Origin: Xylanibacillus composti
GTDB taxonomy: Bacteria > Bacillota > Bacilli > Paenibacillales > K13
NCBI RefSeq assembly: GCF_018403685.1
Contig: NZ_BOVK01000024.1
Location: 1 to 64,000, forward strand
Direction of reading: 5' to 3'
Length of the DNA stretch: 64,000 nucleotides
Position numbers and translations under genes: made by a program. This document shows positions 27,330 to 37,824 of this stretch, in pieces. Each line of letters begins with the position of its first letter. The stretch's first letter is position 1. The notes under the pieces are model-generated. The model was not told the DNA's origin, ran no database searches, and worked only from the letters and a program-made list of their open reading frames with translations.

Positions 27330-27802
27330 TTCATCACCTCTATAATTGCCTCTTCAAAGACGGTTTTAGTTTGAATGATCATATCCTCGATTTCTGCAAC
27401 ATCCATGCCATGGAGATACAGGACTCCGTCTTCGGGTGCTACCTCCAGAACAACAGATCCCGGAGTTAAAGTGAGCAAGCAGCATAAAATAGTAATTTCC
27501 CATTGTCCTCTTAACTTGGTTTCCATTCTGAAAACGCCGGGCTTTATGTTAATTCGGGGACGCGTAATTTGAGCGATCACGACCGCGCTCGATTTAATTA
27601 GCTCCACATTAAACAAATAGAACAACTTTATGATGGAGATCACTTTTTTGCCGTAGAACGGTCCAGGGAAAAATCTGCGAAGCGTAAATATAAACAACAT
27701 ACCGAGCAAGTATCCGATTGCGAACGTTAGGGAATCCCACACATCATGCAAGAGCATCCAGAGTAAAGCGATTATCAGATTTAGTAAAATTTGTATAGCC
27801 AT
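27326..27802 (-). CDS. mrpE: Mrp antiporter subunit E
   Basis: This 158-residue subunit has two N-terminal helices (LLNLIIALLWMLLHDVWDSL, FAIGYLLGMLFIFTLRRFF) and a soluble domain with RPRINIKPGVFRME and LTPGSVVLEVAPEDGVLYLHGMD. All of these are conserved in MrpE/MnhE. The start lies 19 bp after the mrpD stop, and the gene overlaps mrpF by 4 bp. Confidence 0.95.
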   Translation of the reverse strand: MAIQILLNLIIALLWMLLHDVWDSLTFAIGYLLGMLFIFTLRRFFPGPFYGKKVISIIKLFYLFNVELIKSSAVVIAQITRPRINIKPGVFRMETKLRGQWEITILCCLLTLTPGSVVLEVAPEDGVLYLHGMDVAEIEDMIIQTKTVFEEAIIEVMN

Positions 27803-27821
27803 CCTGCATCACTTCCTCCAA

Positions 27822-29303
27822 TCATGACTTAGAATACACTGCTTCAATATAAAGGGATGGATTCATTAACACTTCAACGGCTTGATCAATGTAGATGAGC
27901 GCCCAATCTGCGCCAAGACCGAGCGCAATGATAAATGCCGCCAAGATTGATCCAGGGATCAGTATCCCTTTCCCCGTTGATTTTTCTTCATCCTCACTGA
28001 GAATGGTTTCTCCCCAGAAACCATGAATAAATATCTTCATGACAGAATATAGGACGAGCAAGCTGGTTACTAAACTGATACTAACAATTGCATAAAACTC
28101 CTTCTCAACACCGCCTTGAAGAATCATCAATTTTCCTACAAATCCGCTGAACGGCGGAACGCCTGCCAACGCCAAGGCAGAGAGGAAAAACAACCATCCA
28201 AGCAGCGGGTGATGGCTGATTAAGCCGCTTATTTCACGCAATTTATGCGTACCGGCAATACTGATCATGGCCCCGCCCAGTATAAATATCAAGGCTTTGG
28301 CGATCATATCGTGAACAAGATAAAACAGAGTTCCCGTTAAAGCGGCGGCATTATTCAGACCAATTCCGACGACGATGAAGCCTACTGCAATAATGACGTT
28401 ATAAGCGAGAATCTTCCTTACATTCCATTGCGACACAGCGCCGAAAGCGCCGAAGAGCATAGTGAGCCCAGCCAGCCAAATCATCAGATTATGCGTGACT
28501 GCAGTGTGGTGATAAAATACGAGCGTAAACATCCGGAGGATCGTATAAATCCCGACCTTGGTCAGCAATGCGGCAAAGATGGCCGATACAGCTGCAGGCG
28601 GGGAGCTGTAGGAACCTGGGAGCCAGAAGTACAGGAACAGCGCTGCCTTTAGGCCAAAAACGAGCAGAAACATTAAGCTGATTGTGGTGATCATGCCATC
28701 TTGTCCAATCTCCGCGACTCGTTCGGAGAGGTGGGCCATATTCAACGTTCCAACGACACCGTAAAGATAGGCTATGGCCACAATAAACAGCATGGATGAG
28801 ATAATGTTGATGGCTACATATTTAATCGATTCGCGCAACTGTGTTTTACTGCCGCCGAGGCTCAGCAATACATAGGATGCGATCAGCATCACCTCGAAGA
28901 ACACGAACAGATTAAATAAATCGCCTGTCAGAAAGGAACCGTTCACTCCACAAACAAGCAGCATGATTAAAGGATAGGTATAGTGTCTCTCACGCTGTTT
29001 GTCTGTTGAGTGAAAGGCGTAGATTAGACAAGCCAAACTGACAATGGAAGATGTCGATACGAGCAAGCTCGCCAGCATGTCAGCGACCAATGAAATCCCG
29101 AAGGGCGCTTCCCATCCGCCAACTTGAAGAACCTGAATGCCGTCGTTCATATTGGCATTCACCAGGAACAAGGAAGTAACGAGCGCCCCTGACAAGCCGA
29201 TGATCGAAATCCACTTTTGCAAGCGAATGTTATCCCGGAACAAGAACATAATCATGCCGCTTAATACAGGGAGAAGGATAGGAAATACAACTAGATTATT
29301 CAT
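27822..29303 (-). CDS. mrpD: Mrp antiporter subunit D
   Basis: This 493-residue proton-pumping-type subunit is homologous to complex I NuoM/NuoN. Signatures include LFNLFVFFEVMLIASYVLLSLGG (glutamate of the FFE motif in helix 5), LFLYFWLPGSYSSPPAAVSAIFAALLTKVGIY (loop and helix 7-8 region with its lysine), and AGVPPFSGFVGK. About 14 membrane helices can be counted. With MrpA it forms the cation/proton translocation path. It overlaps mrpC by 8 bp, so subunit stoichiometry is probably set by coupling. Confidence 0.96.
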   Translation of the reverse strand: MNNLVVFPILLPVLSGMIMFLFRDNIRLQKWISIIGLSGALVTSLFLVNANMNDGIQVLQVGGWEAPFGISLVADMLASLLVSTSSIVSLACLIYAFHSTDKQRERHYTYPLIMLLVCGVNGSFLTGDLFNLFVFFEVMLIASYVLLSLGGSKTQLRESIKYVAINIISSMLFIVAIAYLYGVVGTLNMAHLSERVAEIGQDGMITTISLMFLLVFGLKAALFLYFWLPGSYSSPPAAVSAIFAALLTKVGIYTILRMFTLVFYHHTAVTHNLMIWLAGLTMLFGAFGAVSQWNVRKILAYNVIIAVGFIVVGIGLNNAAALTGTLFYLVHDMIAKALIFILGGAMISIAGTHKLREISGLISHHPLLGWLFFLSALALAGVPPFSGFVGKLMILQGGVEKEFYAIVSISLVTSLLVLYSVMKIFIHGFWGETILSEDEEKSTGKGILIPGSILAAFIIALGLGADWALIYIDQAVEVLMNPSLYIEAVYSKS

Positions 29304-29634
29304 GCTCTTCCCCCCTTAATTTATCCATATCGTCTGTCCCCAATTCAATATAAGCGCGGTATCCCAAAACTAAGAAGTATGCAGTAAGCGCAAAGCTGAT
29401 TACGATCGAAGTCAGTATCAGTGCTTGCGGCAGGGGATCGGTATAGGTGCCGGATTGTTCGCCGAGCAAGGGGGCGGCTCCCTGTTTTAAACCGGCAATA
29501 GTCAGCAGCATTAAATGGGTAGCATGGGCAAAAATCGCTGTTCCCAGAATGATTCTAAGCAAGCTTTTGCTGAGAGCAAGGTAGGTGCCGACAGTGAATA
29601 AGATTCCCGCGATAATAGTCATGAATGTTTCCAT
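29296..29634 (-). CDS. mrpC: Mrp antiporter subunit C
   Basis: This 112-residue, three-helix subunit is homologous to NuoK of complex I. It shows FTVGTYLALSKSLLRIILGTAIFAHATHL and DPLPQALILTSIVISFALTAYF, with the conserved proline-glutamine of this family. It starts 1 bp after the mrpB stop and overlaps mrpD. Confidence 0.95.
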   Translation of the reverse strand: METFMTIIAGILFTVGTYLALSKSLLRIILGTAIFAHATHLMLLTIAGLKQGAAPLLGEQSGTYTDPLPQALILTSIVISFALTAYFLVLGYRAYIELGTDDMDKLRGEEHE

Positions 29635-29635
29635 A

Positions 29636-30058
29636 TCAACGATCCTCGCTTATGCTCAGTATAATCGTTATGGCTGTGCCGATGACCGCGAAATAAACGC
29701 CCAGATCGAACAAAACCGCCGTTGCCAATTCCCTCGTGCCAAACACCGGCAGGTCAACATAAGAGAAGGTCTGGAATAAGAACGGAGCTCCGAACAAGAG
29801 AGCGCTGGTGCCGGTCAATAGCGCTATAATGACACCGATCGCCCCAACTCGCTTGAAATCAAAAGGCACAATCTTGCGCACGGTTTGCACATCAAATGCC
29901 ATGTATAGCAGGACAAGGGATGAAGCTGTAATTAATCCGCCGATAAAGCCCCCGCCCGGGTTATGATGGCCCGCAAATAGGATATAGACGGAATACGTCA
30001 GAATAATGAAGACCAATACTTTGGTTGTAGTCTGTAAGATGATATCGGTAAATTTCAT
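29636..30058 (-). CDS. mrpB: Mrp antiporter subunit B
   Basis: This 140-residue, four-helix subunit carries the MnhB signature ILFAGHHNPGGGFIGGLITA near residues 27-46. It also has the C-terminal RELATAVLFDLGVYFAVIGT, where an aspartate sits in the membrane. It overlaps mrpA by 4 bp. Confidence 0.96.
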   Translation of the reverse strand: MKFTDIILQTTTKVLVFIILTYSVYILFAGHHNPGGGFIGGLITASSLVLLYMAFDVQTVRKIVPFDFKRVGAIGVIIALLTGTSALLFGAPFLFQTFSYVDLPVFGTRELATAVLFDLGVYFAVIGTAITIILSISEDR

Positions 30059-32448
30059 TCCGCATTCCTCCTGCTCTGACGTAGTTTAATGAGCGTAAAT
30101 ACACCTGCGCCGGCAATGAACAGAACTACAATTTCGAGCATGGTGTCAAACGCGCGGAAATCAACCAATATCGCATTGACCATGTTTTTTGCTCCTGCCA
30201 AAGTATAGGATTCTTCAAAGTAGGAAGAAATGGGTTCGAACAGTCTGTAATTTTGCACAGATAATCCGATCAACGTTAATGTAACCCCAACGCCAAGCGA
30301 AATGATAAAATTGCTCAACCGAAACCGGATGCGTGTAATTTCTTTCTTTAATTTCGGCAGGAAATAAAAGCAAAGCAGGAATATGGCAGTTGTCATGGTT
30401 TCGACAACCAACTGTGTCAAAGCCAGGTCAGGCGCCCTGAATATGACGAAAAACAGAGAAACAATATACCCGATCGCTCCTACGGTAATAATGGAAATGA
30501 GTCTCGAGTTGGAAAAGACGACAAACAATGCGGTGCCGGCGATGGAAATGCCAAGTACATATTCGTAGATACTGATCACAGCGCCGGAAGAGATATCCAA
30601 TCTCAAGGCATTTTGCATAATGAGTGATCCGCCGACAACGAAGATCAAGAAGGCAAAGACATATGCCAAGTAATCGCGTAAATAGCCTGTCATATGCAGC
30701 CTGGTAATCCGGGCAGACATATTCTCCATGCCGACTAATCCTCGATCATACAAGTGGTTCAGCGAGAATTTCGGTGTCAGCCACTCGTAAATGCCGGACC
30801 AGTAGCGACGGTATATATACAGGAGCGCGCCAATGGCAACAACCCCCAATGTCATGAACAATTCTGTATTCCATCCATGCCATGGTTTGATTTTAACGGT
30901 GAACACTTCTTCGCCCTGGAGCAGACTCGGCAAAATAGCATGCATGGCAGGCTCCAGAATGGTGTACGACAACAAATTAGGAAAAAAGAACGTTATAACC
31001 ACGATGGAAGCCAGAATCAATGGCGACAACAGCATGCCAAACGGGGCCTCATGCGGAGTCTTATCCAATTGCTCCTGCTTAAAGGGACCGGTAAAGGTTC
31101 TGAAAATCAGGATCATGCTATAAACAAATGTCAGGATGCTTGCGACCCATGCCAATACAGGCACCAGTACAACCCAACCGTCCATGCTCCGATAGGCGCT
31201 TAATACGCCGGTGAAAAACATCTCCTTGCTGAGAAAACCGCTGAAAGGAGGAAGGCCAGCCATCGAGAGGCCACCAATGACCGTAAGCGTGAATGAAACC
31301 GGCATTAAGCTCATCAGTCCCCCCAAGCGGCGAATGTCGCGAGTCCCGGTTTCGTGGTCCAAGATCCCAATAACCATGAATAAGCATCCCTTAAACATGG
31401 AATGGTTGAACAGATGGAACACTGCCGCGAGCGTAGCGCCTGCCAAGAGCATGGAATTGGCAGCTTGATCCGGGTGAAGCGCCATGGAACCAATCCCAAG
31501 CAAGGACATGATCAAGCCCAGCTGACTTATCGTTGAATAAGCCAGCAATGCCTTAAGGTCAGATTGACGGATGGCCATAAAAGAACCCCAGAACAAGGTG
31601 ACGATGCCGAAGGACGCAATAATCCAAAACCATTCCGTTGTACCTCCGAATACCGGGGTGAATCGTGCCACCAGGTAAACTCCGGCCTTCACCATCGTTG
31701 CCGAGTGAAGGTAGGCGCTGATAGGCGTAGGAGCTTCCATTGCGTCGGGAAGCCAGATGTGAAATGGAAATTGAGCCGATTTGGTGAATGCGCCGAACAG
31801 AATCAGGAGCATGGCAGGCACGAACAAGGCATGTTCCGTAATCAGACTTGTATCTGCAATAATTTCACGAAGGCTGAACGTTCCGGTCATCGCATAGACG
31901 AGGAGAAAACCCAAAAGCATGAAAAATCCGCCGGTGATCGTGATCAACATGGATTTTTGTGCGCCGTACCGCGGCTTTTGCCGTTGAAACCAGTACGCGA
32001 TCAGCAAGAAGGAAGCGACACTTGTCAATTCCCAGAACAAATAAAGAACCATAAGGTTGTCTGACAAGACAACCCCCAGCATCGCGCCCATGAACATAAG
32101 TAGATAGATGTAGAAGTTGTGGAGCGATTCGCGTTCTTTCGACATATAATAAATAGAATAGAATATGACCAATGCACCGATAGCCGTAATAATTAAGGAA
32201 AGCAGTAAACTTAAACCGTCAAGATAAACGGTAAAGTGGATATCGAGTTTTTCAATCCAAGGAATGGAATATGTAACGGGGGCAAAGCCTAAATTTGTAG
32301 ACAGATGACTTGCAAAATAAGAAAATAAAATGAGCGGTACAGCTAATACAAACCACCCTGTATGTATGTTCCGCATATATGTTCTGAACAATGGTACAAA
32401 AACTGCGAATACAAATGGTGTCAGGATCATGAAATGCAATAATGACAA
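30055..32448 (-). CDS. mrpA: Mrp antiporter subunit A
   Basis: This 797-residue subunit is full length for the family. The N-terminal part resembles complex I NuoL: YLFWELTSVASFLLIAYWF (helix 5 glutamate), PDAMEAPTPISAYLHSATMVKAGVYL (lysine and histidine path), FNHSMFKGCLFM and AGLPPFSGFLSKE. The C-terminal part (about 600-797) includes the MnhB-like extension with RAPDLALTQLVVETMTTAIF. The TTG start at 32448 has GGGGAG 6 bp upstream. It heads the mrpABCDEFG operon, which exports Na+ in exchange for protons for pH and salt homeostasis. Confidence 0.96.
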   Translation of the reverse strand: MSLLHFMILTPFVFAVFVPLFRTYMRNIHTGWFVLAVPLILFSYFASHLSTNLGFAPVTYSIPWIEKLDIHFTVYLDGLSLLLSLIITAIGALVIFYSIYYMSKERESLHNFYIYLLMFMGAMLGVVLSDNLMVLYLFWELTSVASFLLIAYWFQRQKPRYGAQKSMLITITGGFFMLLGFLLVYAMTGTFSLREIIADTSLITEHALFVPAMLLILFGAFTKSAQFPFHIWLPDAMEAPTPISAYLHSATMVKAGVYLVARFTPVFGGTTEWFWIIASFGIVTLFWGSFMAIRQSDLKALLAYSTISQLGLIMSLLGIGSMALHPDQAANSMLLAGATLAAVFHLFNHSMFKGCLFMVIGILDHETGTRDIRRLGGLMSLMPVSFTLTVIGGLSMAGLPPFSGFLSKEMFFTGVLSAYRSMDGWVVLVPVLAWVASILTFVYSMILIFRTFTGPFKQEQLDKTPHEAPFGMLLSPLILASIVVITFFFPNLLSYTILEPAMHAILPSLLQGEEVFTVKIKPWHGWNTELFMTLGVVAIGALLYIYRRYWSGIYEWLTPKFSLNHLYDRGLVGMENMSARITRLHMTGYLRDYLAYVFAFLIFVVGGSLIMQNALRLDISSGAVISIYEYVLGISIAGTALFVVFSNSRLISIITVGAIGYIVSLFFVIFRAPDLALTQLVVETMTTAIFLLCFYFLPKLKKEITRIRFRLSNFIISLGVGVTLTLIGLSVQNYRLFEPISSYFEESYTLAGAKNMVNAILVDFRAFDTMLEIVVLFIAGAGVFTLIKLRQSRRNAE

Positions 32449-32633
32449 TCTTGGCTCCCCCTAATGTTTTTTTATTTCAGTATTCCGGCACTAATATATT
32501 ATACACTATTCGAAGGATAAATTCACAAAGAGGCGTTAAATGTGGAATTTGACAGTCGACTGTTTACCATGTACCCTATATATTGATTAAGGAGAGCTTT
32601 CTCTGCTTATTTTTGATGAGGTGAATTGTTGAA

Positions 32634-33275
32634 ATGAAACATCAAAGAATGGACGAAAGTATACTGGTATGCGTGTACTATGGTCCCAATGGTGAACGAT
32701 TGATAAGAAGAGGCTGTAAAATGGCCCAGATGCTAGACTGCCCTCTGTATATTTTAACTGTGGATCCGCTGCCGGAGGATGAGTTGGACATAGAGAAAAG
32801 CCACTATATTTCCAAGTGGGAGGAACTGGCGAAGGAGCATGGCGCAGAGGAATTCATCGTGAAATACAACGAGAAGCGCCCTATTGCCAAAGTGATTGGC
32901 GAAGTGGTCAAGCAGAAGCATATTACGCAAATCGTTCTGGGTCAGACCGCGCAGAGCCGCTGGAGAGAAATTACGAAGGGATCATTCATCAATGTCTTGC
33001 TGCATGAGATTCCTTTCATTGACTTGCATATTGTTTCGGTTTCCAGGGAACTGAAAAATCAGGATGGGTTTTATGAAAAAGGAATTCGGGCATATTTGAT
33101 CAAGGATTCAAAAGGATATAAGCTAACTTTCGTTCATACGCCGCAGGATGTACACGAAGGGATTTTCTTCAAGGAGATTGGCACGGATTTCAATAACGGG
33201 ATCTTTAAGTTTATGAAAGATAACCAGATGATCGAAGTGCATGTTAAAGAGGATTATGTCACTGATCTTGAATAG
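32634..33275 (+). CDS. Universal-stress/KdpD-like Usp protein
   Basis: This 213-residue cytosolic protein has a Usp-like nucleotide-binding fold (about 8-140). It shows ESILVCVYYGPNGERLIRRG at the N-terminus and the KdpD-type segment QIVLGQTAQSRWREITKGSF followed by LHEIPFIDLHIVS. The C-terminal 70 residues (from about 145) form a separate soluble region I do not recognise. It is divergent from mrpA and ends in a strong terminator. A role in sensing ions or osmotic state beside the antiporter is inferred only from the KdpD-like domain and position. The start ATG lies after a GAGGTG ribosome-binding site. Confidence 0.75.
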   Translation: MKHQRMDESILVCVYYGPNGERLIRRGCKMAQMLDCPLYILTVDPLPEDELDIEKSHYISKWEELAKEHGAEEFIVKYNEKRPIAKVIGEVVKQKHITQIVLGQTAQSRWREITKGSFINVLLHEIPFIDLHIVSVSRELKNQDGFYEKGIRAYLIKDSKGYKLTFVHTPQDVHEGIFFKEIGTDFNNGIFKFMKDNQMIEVHVKEDYVTDLE

Positions 33276-33317
33276 ATATCTTGAACATGGCAATCGACCG
33301 ACCCGTTGAGGCGGTCT

Positions 33318-33358
33318 AGACTGTCGACAATTTTCTGTCGGCAGTCTTTTTTTTTTTT
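33318..33358 (+). terminator. Terminator after the Usp-like gene
   Basis: AGACTG(T)CGACA pairs with TGTCGGCAGTCT and is followed by a run of about 14 T. Confidence 0.92.
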
Positions 33359-33484
33359 ATCGCTGTTTTCGGAAATATTGTTGCTTTTAACTAAAAGTAT
33401 TAACATCTCTTGCTTTCGGGGATATTATAGAATAAAATAGGAACGTAGGTTCCCATTTTGGCTTAATAACCTGGAGGTCCCGAT

Positions 33485-33964
33485 ATGATAAGTTTAGGCA
33501 AGGAAACGATTCATCGATATAAAGAATTTATAGAATGGACGGACACATTAAGTGATTTGGACGATAACATTTGGTTAACTCCAATCGCTGAAGGAAAAGC
33601 AACAGTGGCGGAGATTATTTCACATCTTAAAAATTGGGATAATTACCTTATCAATACCATTATCCCAGCAATTAAAAATGGCGAAGGAATGGTCTTTCCC
33701 GATTTCGATTCGTTCAATCAAAAAGCTTATGAATATGCTCGTTCGGGCATTTCCAAAAAAGGTTTGCTCGACGAATTCAAGCAAACCCGTATTCAGTTGA
33801 TTGAGATAATGCTAACAGAGCCAGATGTCGCCACTAAAAATGTGACGGCAAACGGTGTGGAAAATTGTCCACATACAGGCACTCCCTACTCATTGCTCTA
33901 CATCATCTACGAATTTATTGAGCATGACATTCACCATAAGAATCAAATTTTATCGGTAATCTGA
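33485..33964 (+). CDS. DinB/DfsB family protein
   Basis: This 159-residue four-helix-bundle protein is of the DinB/YfiT-like superfamily. The metal-site histidines are in place: H47 (ISHLKNW) and the C-terminal IEHDIHHKNQIL, giving H147 and H150/H151. Family members include thiol transferases and many uncharacterised proteins, so no reaction is assigned. The ATG at 33485 follows a CTGGAGGTCC ribosome-binding site. It is monocistronic with its own terminator. Confidence 0.82.
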   Translation: MISLGKETIHRYKEFIEWTDTLSDLDDNIWLTPIAEGKATVAEIISHLKNWDNYLINTIIPAIKNGEGMVFPDFDSFNQKAYEYARSGISKKGLLDEFKQTRIQLIEIMLTEPDVATKNVTANGVENCPHTGTPYSLLYIIYEFIEHDIHHKNQILSVI

Positions 33965-33986
33965 TTCTTTCGAGTTCGAGTTTATG

Positions 33987-34016
33987 AAACCGTCCCTTAT
34001 GGGGCGGTTTTTCTTT
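33987..34016 (+). terminator. Terminator after the DinB-like gene
   Basis: AACCGTCCC pairs with GGGGCGGTT around a TTAT loop and is followed by TTTTTC. Confidence 0.9.
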
Positions 34017-34126
34017 ATCTTCATCTTGCTCTAAAATTCTTGAACCGTCGTAAAGTTCGCCAACTTGCAAGCATCCAAAAAGCCTCCAGCGAATTTGACT
34101 TCGCGTATTTAAGGAGAAATAGCTCC

Positions 34127-34369
34127 ATGTATACGAAATATCATATAGAATTCATCAATGTAGACTCTAATCAAACCGCGTTGATGATCAGGCCGGCTGC
34201 CGGATGTTTGCGACGATATCTCGCCACTCTTCTCTCATTGACGCCCGGTTGCGGATTGCTTTCGTTGGAGCGCTTGTATTCCGGCCTCCAGTGTTTCAAT
34301 TATCCGGTCTACATCGTACACACAGCCGCTCCAGGTGCCGCCGCTTGCCGCCTGCAGGGCCGCCCATAA
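34127..34369 (+). other. Possible truncated ORF convergent with the dehydratase
   Basis: An ATG with a good AAGGAG 10 bp upstream opens a frame reading MYTKYHIEFINVDSNQTALM. After about 25 codons it runs into the 3' end of the opposite-strand dehydratase gene and reads low-complexity sequence. The first part looks like the start of a real gene whose remainder was lost. No family recognised. Confidence 0.25.
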
Positions 34370-36232
34370 GCGGGTATCGTCCGGCAATTCGGGGTCAGCG
34401 CTTAGCCCGGGGTGCGGATCGCGGCAGTCGAGCACCGCTTGTCCTTCTCCGGGTGATCCCGGCTGCTCGCCGCTCCCCACCATATTCAGCGAGCCTTGGA
34501 GCCGTCTGGTGTCAATCCGGATCTCGATCCAGTCCCCGTCGCGGAGCTTGCCGAGTGGCCCGCCGTCCAATGCCTCTGGGCCGATATGGCCCAAGCAAGC
34601 GCCAGTCGATACGCCGGAGAATCTGGCATCCGTGATCAAGGAGACCTCCTTGCCGAACGGGAGGTGCTTCAGTGCGGAGGTGAGTTGATATGTCTCCTCC
34701 ATTCCTGTTCCAAGCGGCCCTCTGCCGATCAGGGCCAGCACATCGCCTGCGGCAATGCCGCCGGACTTGATCGCCCGGATCGCATCCCGTTCCGCGGTGA
34801 ACACTTTGACTCGTCCGACATGATGGTAGACCCCGTGTTCATCGAGCATGGATGGGTCGATCGCGGTCGATTTGATGACGGAACCTTCCGGCGCGATGTT
34901 GCCGGTCGGGAAGGTGAGCGTTGAGGCCAGCCCGGCTTGCTTGGCGGATTTCGCAGAATAGATGACGGTATCCGGGTCGATGCCCTCCACTTCTTTCAAG
35001 TAGGTCCGCATGCGGTGGCGGCGCTCGGAGTCGCTCCACCAATCCAGTACTTCACCTACAGTCTGTCCCGTGACAGTAATCGCCTGTTCGTGAAGGACGC
35101 CCAGGCGCCGCATATGCAGCATGACCTCCGGCACCCCGCCGGCAAGGAAGAGTCGGACAGTAGGATGCGGGATTGGCCCATTCGGCAATACGCTGACGAG
35201 CCTGGGCACCTCGCGGTTGATGCGCGTCCAGTCGGACACATCCGGCATTCTCCGCTTGCTGGCGTGCGCGATCGCCGGGATGTGAAGAAGCAAATTCGTA
35301 GAGCCGCCGAATGCCGCATGGACCGCCATCGCATTCTCAATCGCTTCATCCGTCAAGATGTGCGCAGCGATCAGCCCCTCGGCAGCCATATGCTGCGCAG
35401 CCCGCGCCGATTGCCGCGCCATCTCCAGCCAAACCGGCTGGCCAGACGGAGCGAGAGCCGCGTGCGGCACCGTCAGACCCAGCGCCTCGGCCACGACTTG
35501 TGCTGTGCCTGCCGTGCCAAGGAACTGGCAGCCGCCGCCGGGTGTGGCGCAGGCGCGGCAGCCCAAATCGGCCGCTTCCTCTAGCGACAGTTCGCCGTGC
35601 GCATAACGGGAGCCGATCGTCTGAACCTTGCCGGCATCTTCTCCCTGAATTGGCGGCAGCGTTACTCCGCCCGGCACGACGACGACCGGCAGCGAGTGCA
35701 TGCTCGCCAGCGCGATCATCATCGCGGGCAATCCCTTGTCGCAGGTGGCCACTCCCAGCACGGCTGAGCAGGTAGGCAGCGAACGGATCAGGCGGCGCAT
35801 GACCATGGCGGCGTCATTCCGGTACGGCAGCGAGTCGAACATGCCGGAAGTGCCCTGCGAGCGTCCGTCACACGGGTCGCTGACGAAGCCTGCGAAGGGA
35901 ATGTTGCCTGCCCGCGAGATCTCTTCGGCGGCTTCCTGCATCAGGAGCCCGACCTCCCAGTGGCCGGTATGATAACCGAGGGCAACCGGCGCGCCATCCG
36001 GCCTGCGAATGCCGCCCTGCGTGCCTAGAATGAGCACTTGCTTGCCGAGCAGCTTGGAAGGGCTCCAGCCCATGCCAACATTTTGCGTCCAGCCGAAGAG
36101 ATGGCCGCTGGGGGAATCCAGTAGCATCTCGGATGTGAGGGGAAGCTTCCCCTCCGGTCCTGGCGCTTTGGTGGTGATCTGGTAGACGTCTTCCTCATGC
36201 CGGCCCATGATCTGTTCTAAACTTGACTTCAT
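34235..36232 (-). CDS. YjhG/YagF family sugar-acid dehydratase (IlvD/EDD)
   Basis: This 665-residue Fe-S dehydratase belongs to the IlvD/EDD superfamily, and its length and N-terminal [20 protein letters not shown] match the YjhG/YagF D-xylonate dehydratase branch. The three cluster cysteines are visible in [25 protein letters not shown] and [11 protein letters not shown]. The C-terminal domain has [19 protein letters not shown]. It removes water from a pentonate to give 2-keto-3-deoxypentonate. It is the last gene of the IclR-controlled operon, 27 bp after the aldehyde dehydrogenase. The exact sugar acid (xylonate or arabinonate) is not readable. Confidence 0.88.
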   Translation of the reverse strand: MKSSLEQIMGRHEEDVYQITTKAPGPEGKLPLTSEMLLDSPSGHLFGWTQNVGMGWSPSKLLGKQVLILGTQGGIRRPDGAPVALGYHTGHWEVGLLMQEAAEEISRAGNIPFAGFVSDPCDGRSQGTSGMFDSLPYRNDAAMVMRRLIRSLPTCSAVLGVATCDKGLPAMMIALASMHSLPVVVVPGGVTLPPIQGEDAGKVQTIGSRYAHGELSLEEAADLGCRACATPGGGCQFLGTAGTAQVVAEALGLTVPHAALAPSGQPVWLEMARQSARAAQHMAAEGLIAAHILTDEAIENAMAVHAAFGGSTNLLLHIPAIAHASKRRMPDVSDWTRINREVPRLVSVLPNGPIPHPTVRLFLAGGVPEVMLHMRRLGVLHEQAITVTGQTVGEVLDWWSDSERRHRMRTYLKEVEGIDPDTVIYSAKSAKQAGLASTLTFPTGNIAPEGSVIKSTAIDPSMLDEHGVYHHVGRVKVFTAERDAIRAIKSGGIAAGDVLALIGRGPLGTGMEETYQLTSALKHLPFGKEVSLITDARFSGVSTGACLGHIGPEALDGGPLGKLRDGDWIEIRIDTRRLQGSLNMVGSGEQPGSPGEGQAVLDCRDPHPGLSADPELPDDTRLWAALQAASGGTWSGCVYDVDRIIETLEAGIQALQRKQSATGRQ

Positions 36233-36259
36233 GCGGGTTCGCCCCCTTTAGCGTTCGCT

Positions 36260-37723
36260 CTATGGCTTAATGAATACGGTCTTGATAGAGGTGAAGAATT
36301 CGATGGCGGCTTGGCCTTGCTCGCGGGAGTGGGAGCTGGACTGCTTCATGCCCCCGAATGGCGCTTGCAGCTCTACACCCGCAGTTTCCGCGTTCACGCG
36401 GACAAGCCCTGCCTCCATATCCTGGACGAATTGCAGGATATGGCCGATGTTCTTCGTATAGATGGATGCGCTCAATCCGTATTCGGAATCGTTGGCGACC
36501 TGTATGGCCTCCTCGAAGCTGTCCACTTCGATCAGCGCCAGCACCGGCCCGAAGATTTCCTCCCGGGCGATGGTCATCGTCGCGGTCACTTTGTCGAACA
36601 CTGCCGGGGAGACGTAGAAACCATTCGTTCGTCCTTTCTCCTCCACACGTTGACCGCCGACCAACAGTTCGGCCCCTTCTTCAATCCCTTTCTTTACATA
36701 ATCGAGAACCTGCATCATCTGGCTTTCATTCGCACATGGTCCCATCCAGGTAGAAGGGTCAAGCCCGTCGCCGACTTTCAGTGCGGCTACTTTCTCGACT
36801 AGCCTGGCTTTGAACGACTCATATATGTCCTTCACTACAATTACGCGGCTTGTTGCCGTGCACTTCTGTCCGGTGGACTTCAAGCCGCCGCTGATCGCTG
36901 CATCAACCGCCAGATCCAGGTCGGCATCGGCTGCGACGATAATCGGGTTTTTGCCGCCCATCTCCAGTTGATATTTCGCTCCCCGTGACAATGCCGCCTG
37001 TCCGACGTGCTTGCCCACAGCATTGGAACCCGTGAAGGTCACGCCGTGAATGCCGGGATGCGAAGCAATGCCGTGGCCGATTACGCTTCCGCTGCCCACA
37101 ACCATGTTGAGAACGCCCGCAGGGAAGCCCGCGTCATGGAAGCATGCCATGACCTTCGCGGCGGTCACTGCTGTTTCCGTGGCTGGCTTCCAGACAACCG
37201 CATTGCCATAAATCAAGGCCGGGGCGATCTTCCATATCGGGATCGCTACCGGGAAGTTCCACGGGGATATGACGCCTACCACCCCAAGCGGAGAACGTGT
37301 GGTGTACATGAACGCATCCGCGTCCGTGGAGGGAATGACATCCCCGATCTTGCGCATGCCTTCCCCGGCATAATAACGCAAGATCGCCACGCCTCTCAGT
37401 GTCTCGCCCTTCGCTTCCGGCAGCGTCTTGCCCATTTCGCGGGTCATGGTTACCCCAATGTCGTCCGCACGCTGCTCCAACAGATCGGCTGCCTTGTAAA
37501 GGAGAGAACCGCGTTCCGCACCGGGCAGCTTGCGCCAGACGGTTCTTGCCGCTTCGGCTGCGGCGACGGCACGGTCCAGGTCCTCTAGGGTCGAGTCCGG
37601 CACAAGTCCGACAATTTCCTGCATATTGGCAGGATTGATGCTCTTAGACTTCTCCTCGCTTGATGGGGCCGTCCAGGCGCCATTCACGTAATTGTTTACG
37701 GTGATCGTTTCATGCATATTCAT
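36260..37723 (-). CDS. Aldehyde dehydrogenase, probable 2-oxoglutarate semialdehyde dehydrogenase
   Basis: This 487-residue NAD(P)-dependent aldehyde dehydrogenase has [33 protein letters not shown] (cofactor site), [18 protein letters not shown] (general-base glutamate), and the catalytic cysteine in [11 protein letters not shown]. The closest-looking characterised group is the 2,5-dioxopentanoate dehydrogenases. Its position between an FAH-type dehydratase and a pentonate dehydratase supports oxidation of 2-oxoglutarate semialdehyde to 2-oxoglutarate. The general family is certain; the substrate is inferred from the operon. The ATG at 37721-37723 opens MNMHET. Confidence 0.9.
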   Translation of the reverse strand: MNMHETITVNNYVNGAWTAPSSEEKSKSINPANMQEIVGLVPDSTLEDLDRAVAAAEAARTVWRKLPGAERGSLLYKAADLLEQRADDIGVTMTREMGKTLPEAKGETLRGVAILRYYAGEGMRKIGDVIPSTDADAFMYTTRSPLGVVGVISPWNFPVAIPIWKIAPALIYGNAVVWKPATETAVTAAKVMACFHDAGFPAGVLNMVVGSGSVIGHGIASHPGIHGVTFTGSNAVGKHVGQAALSRGAKYQLEMGGKNPIIVAADADLDLAVDAAISGGLKSTGQKCTATSRVIVVKDIYESFKARLVEKVAALKVGDGLDPSTWMGPCANESQMMQVLDYVKKGIEEGAELLVGGQRVEEKGRTNGFYVSPAVFDKVTATMTIAREEIFGPVLALIEVDSFEEAIQVANDSEYGLSASIYTKNIGHILQFVQDMEAGLVRVNAETAGVELQAPFGGMKQSSSHSREQGQAAIEFFTSIKTVFIKP

Positions 37724-37824
37724 GTCAATACTCTGCTTCCTTTCGTAATGGAATTTCCAGTAAATCTGGATAACATAACAAGTTGGCGCAAGCTTGCGTC
37801 ATATCCGAGAGAGGCGCGAGAGTG

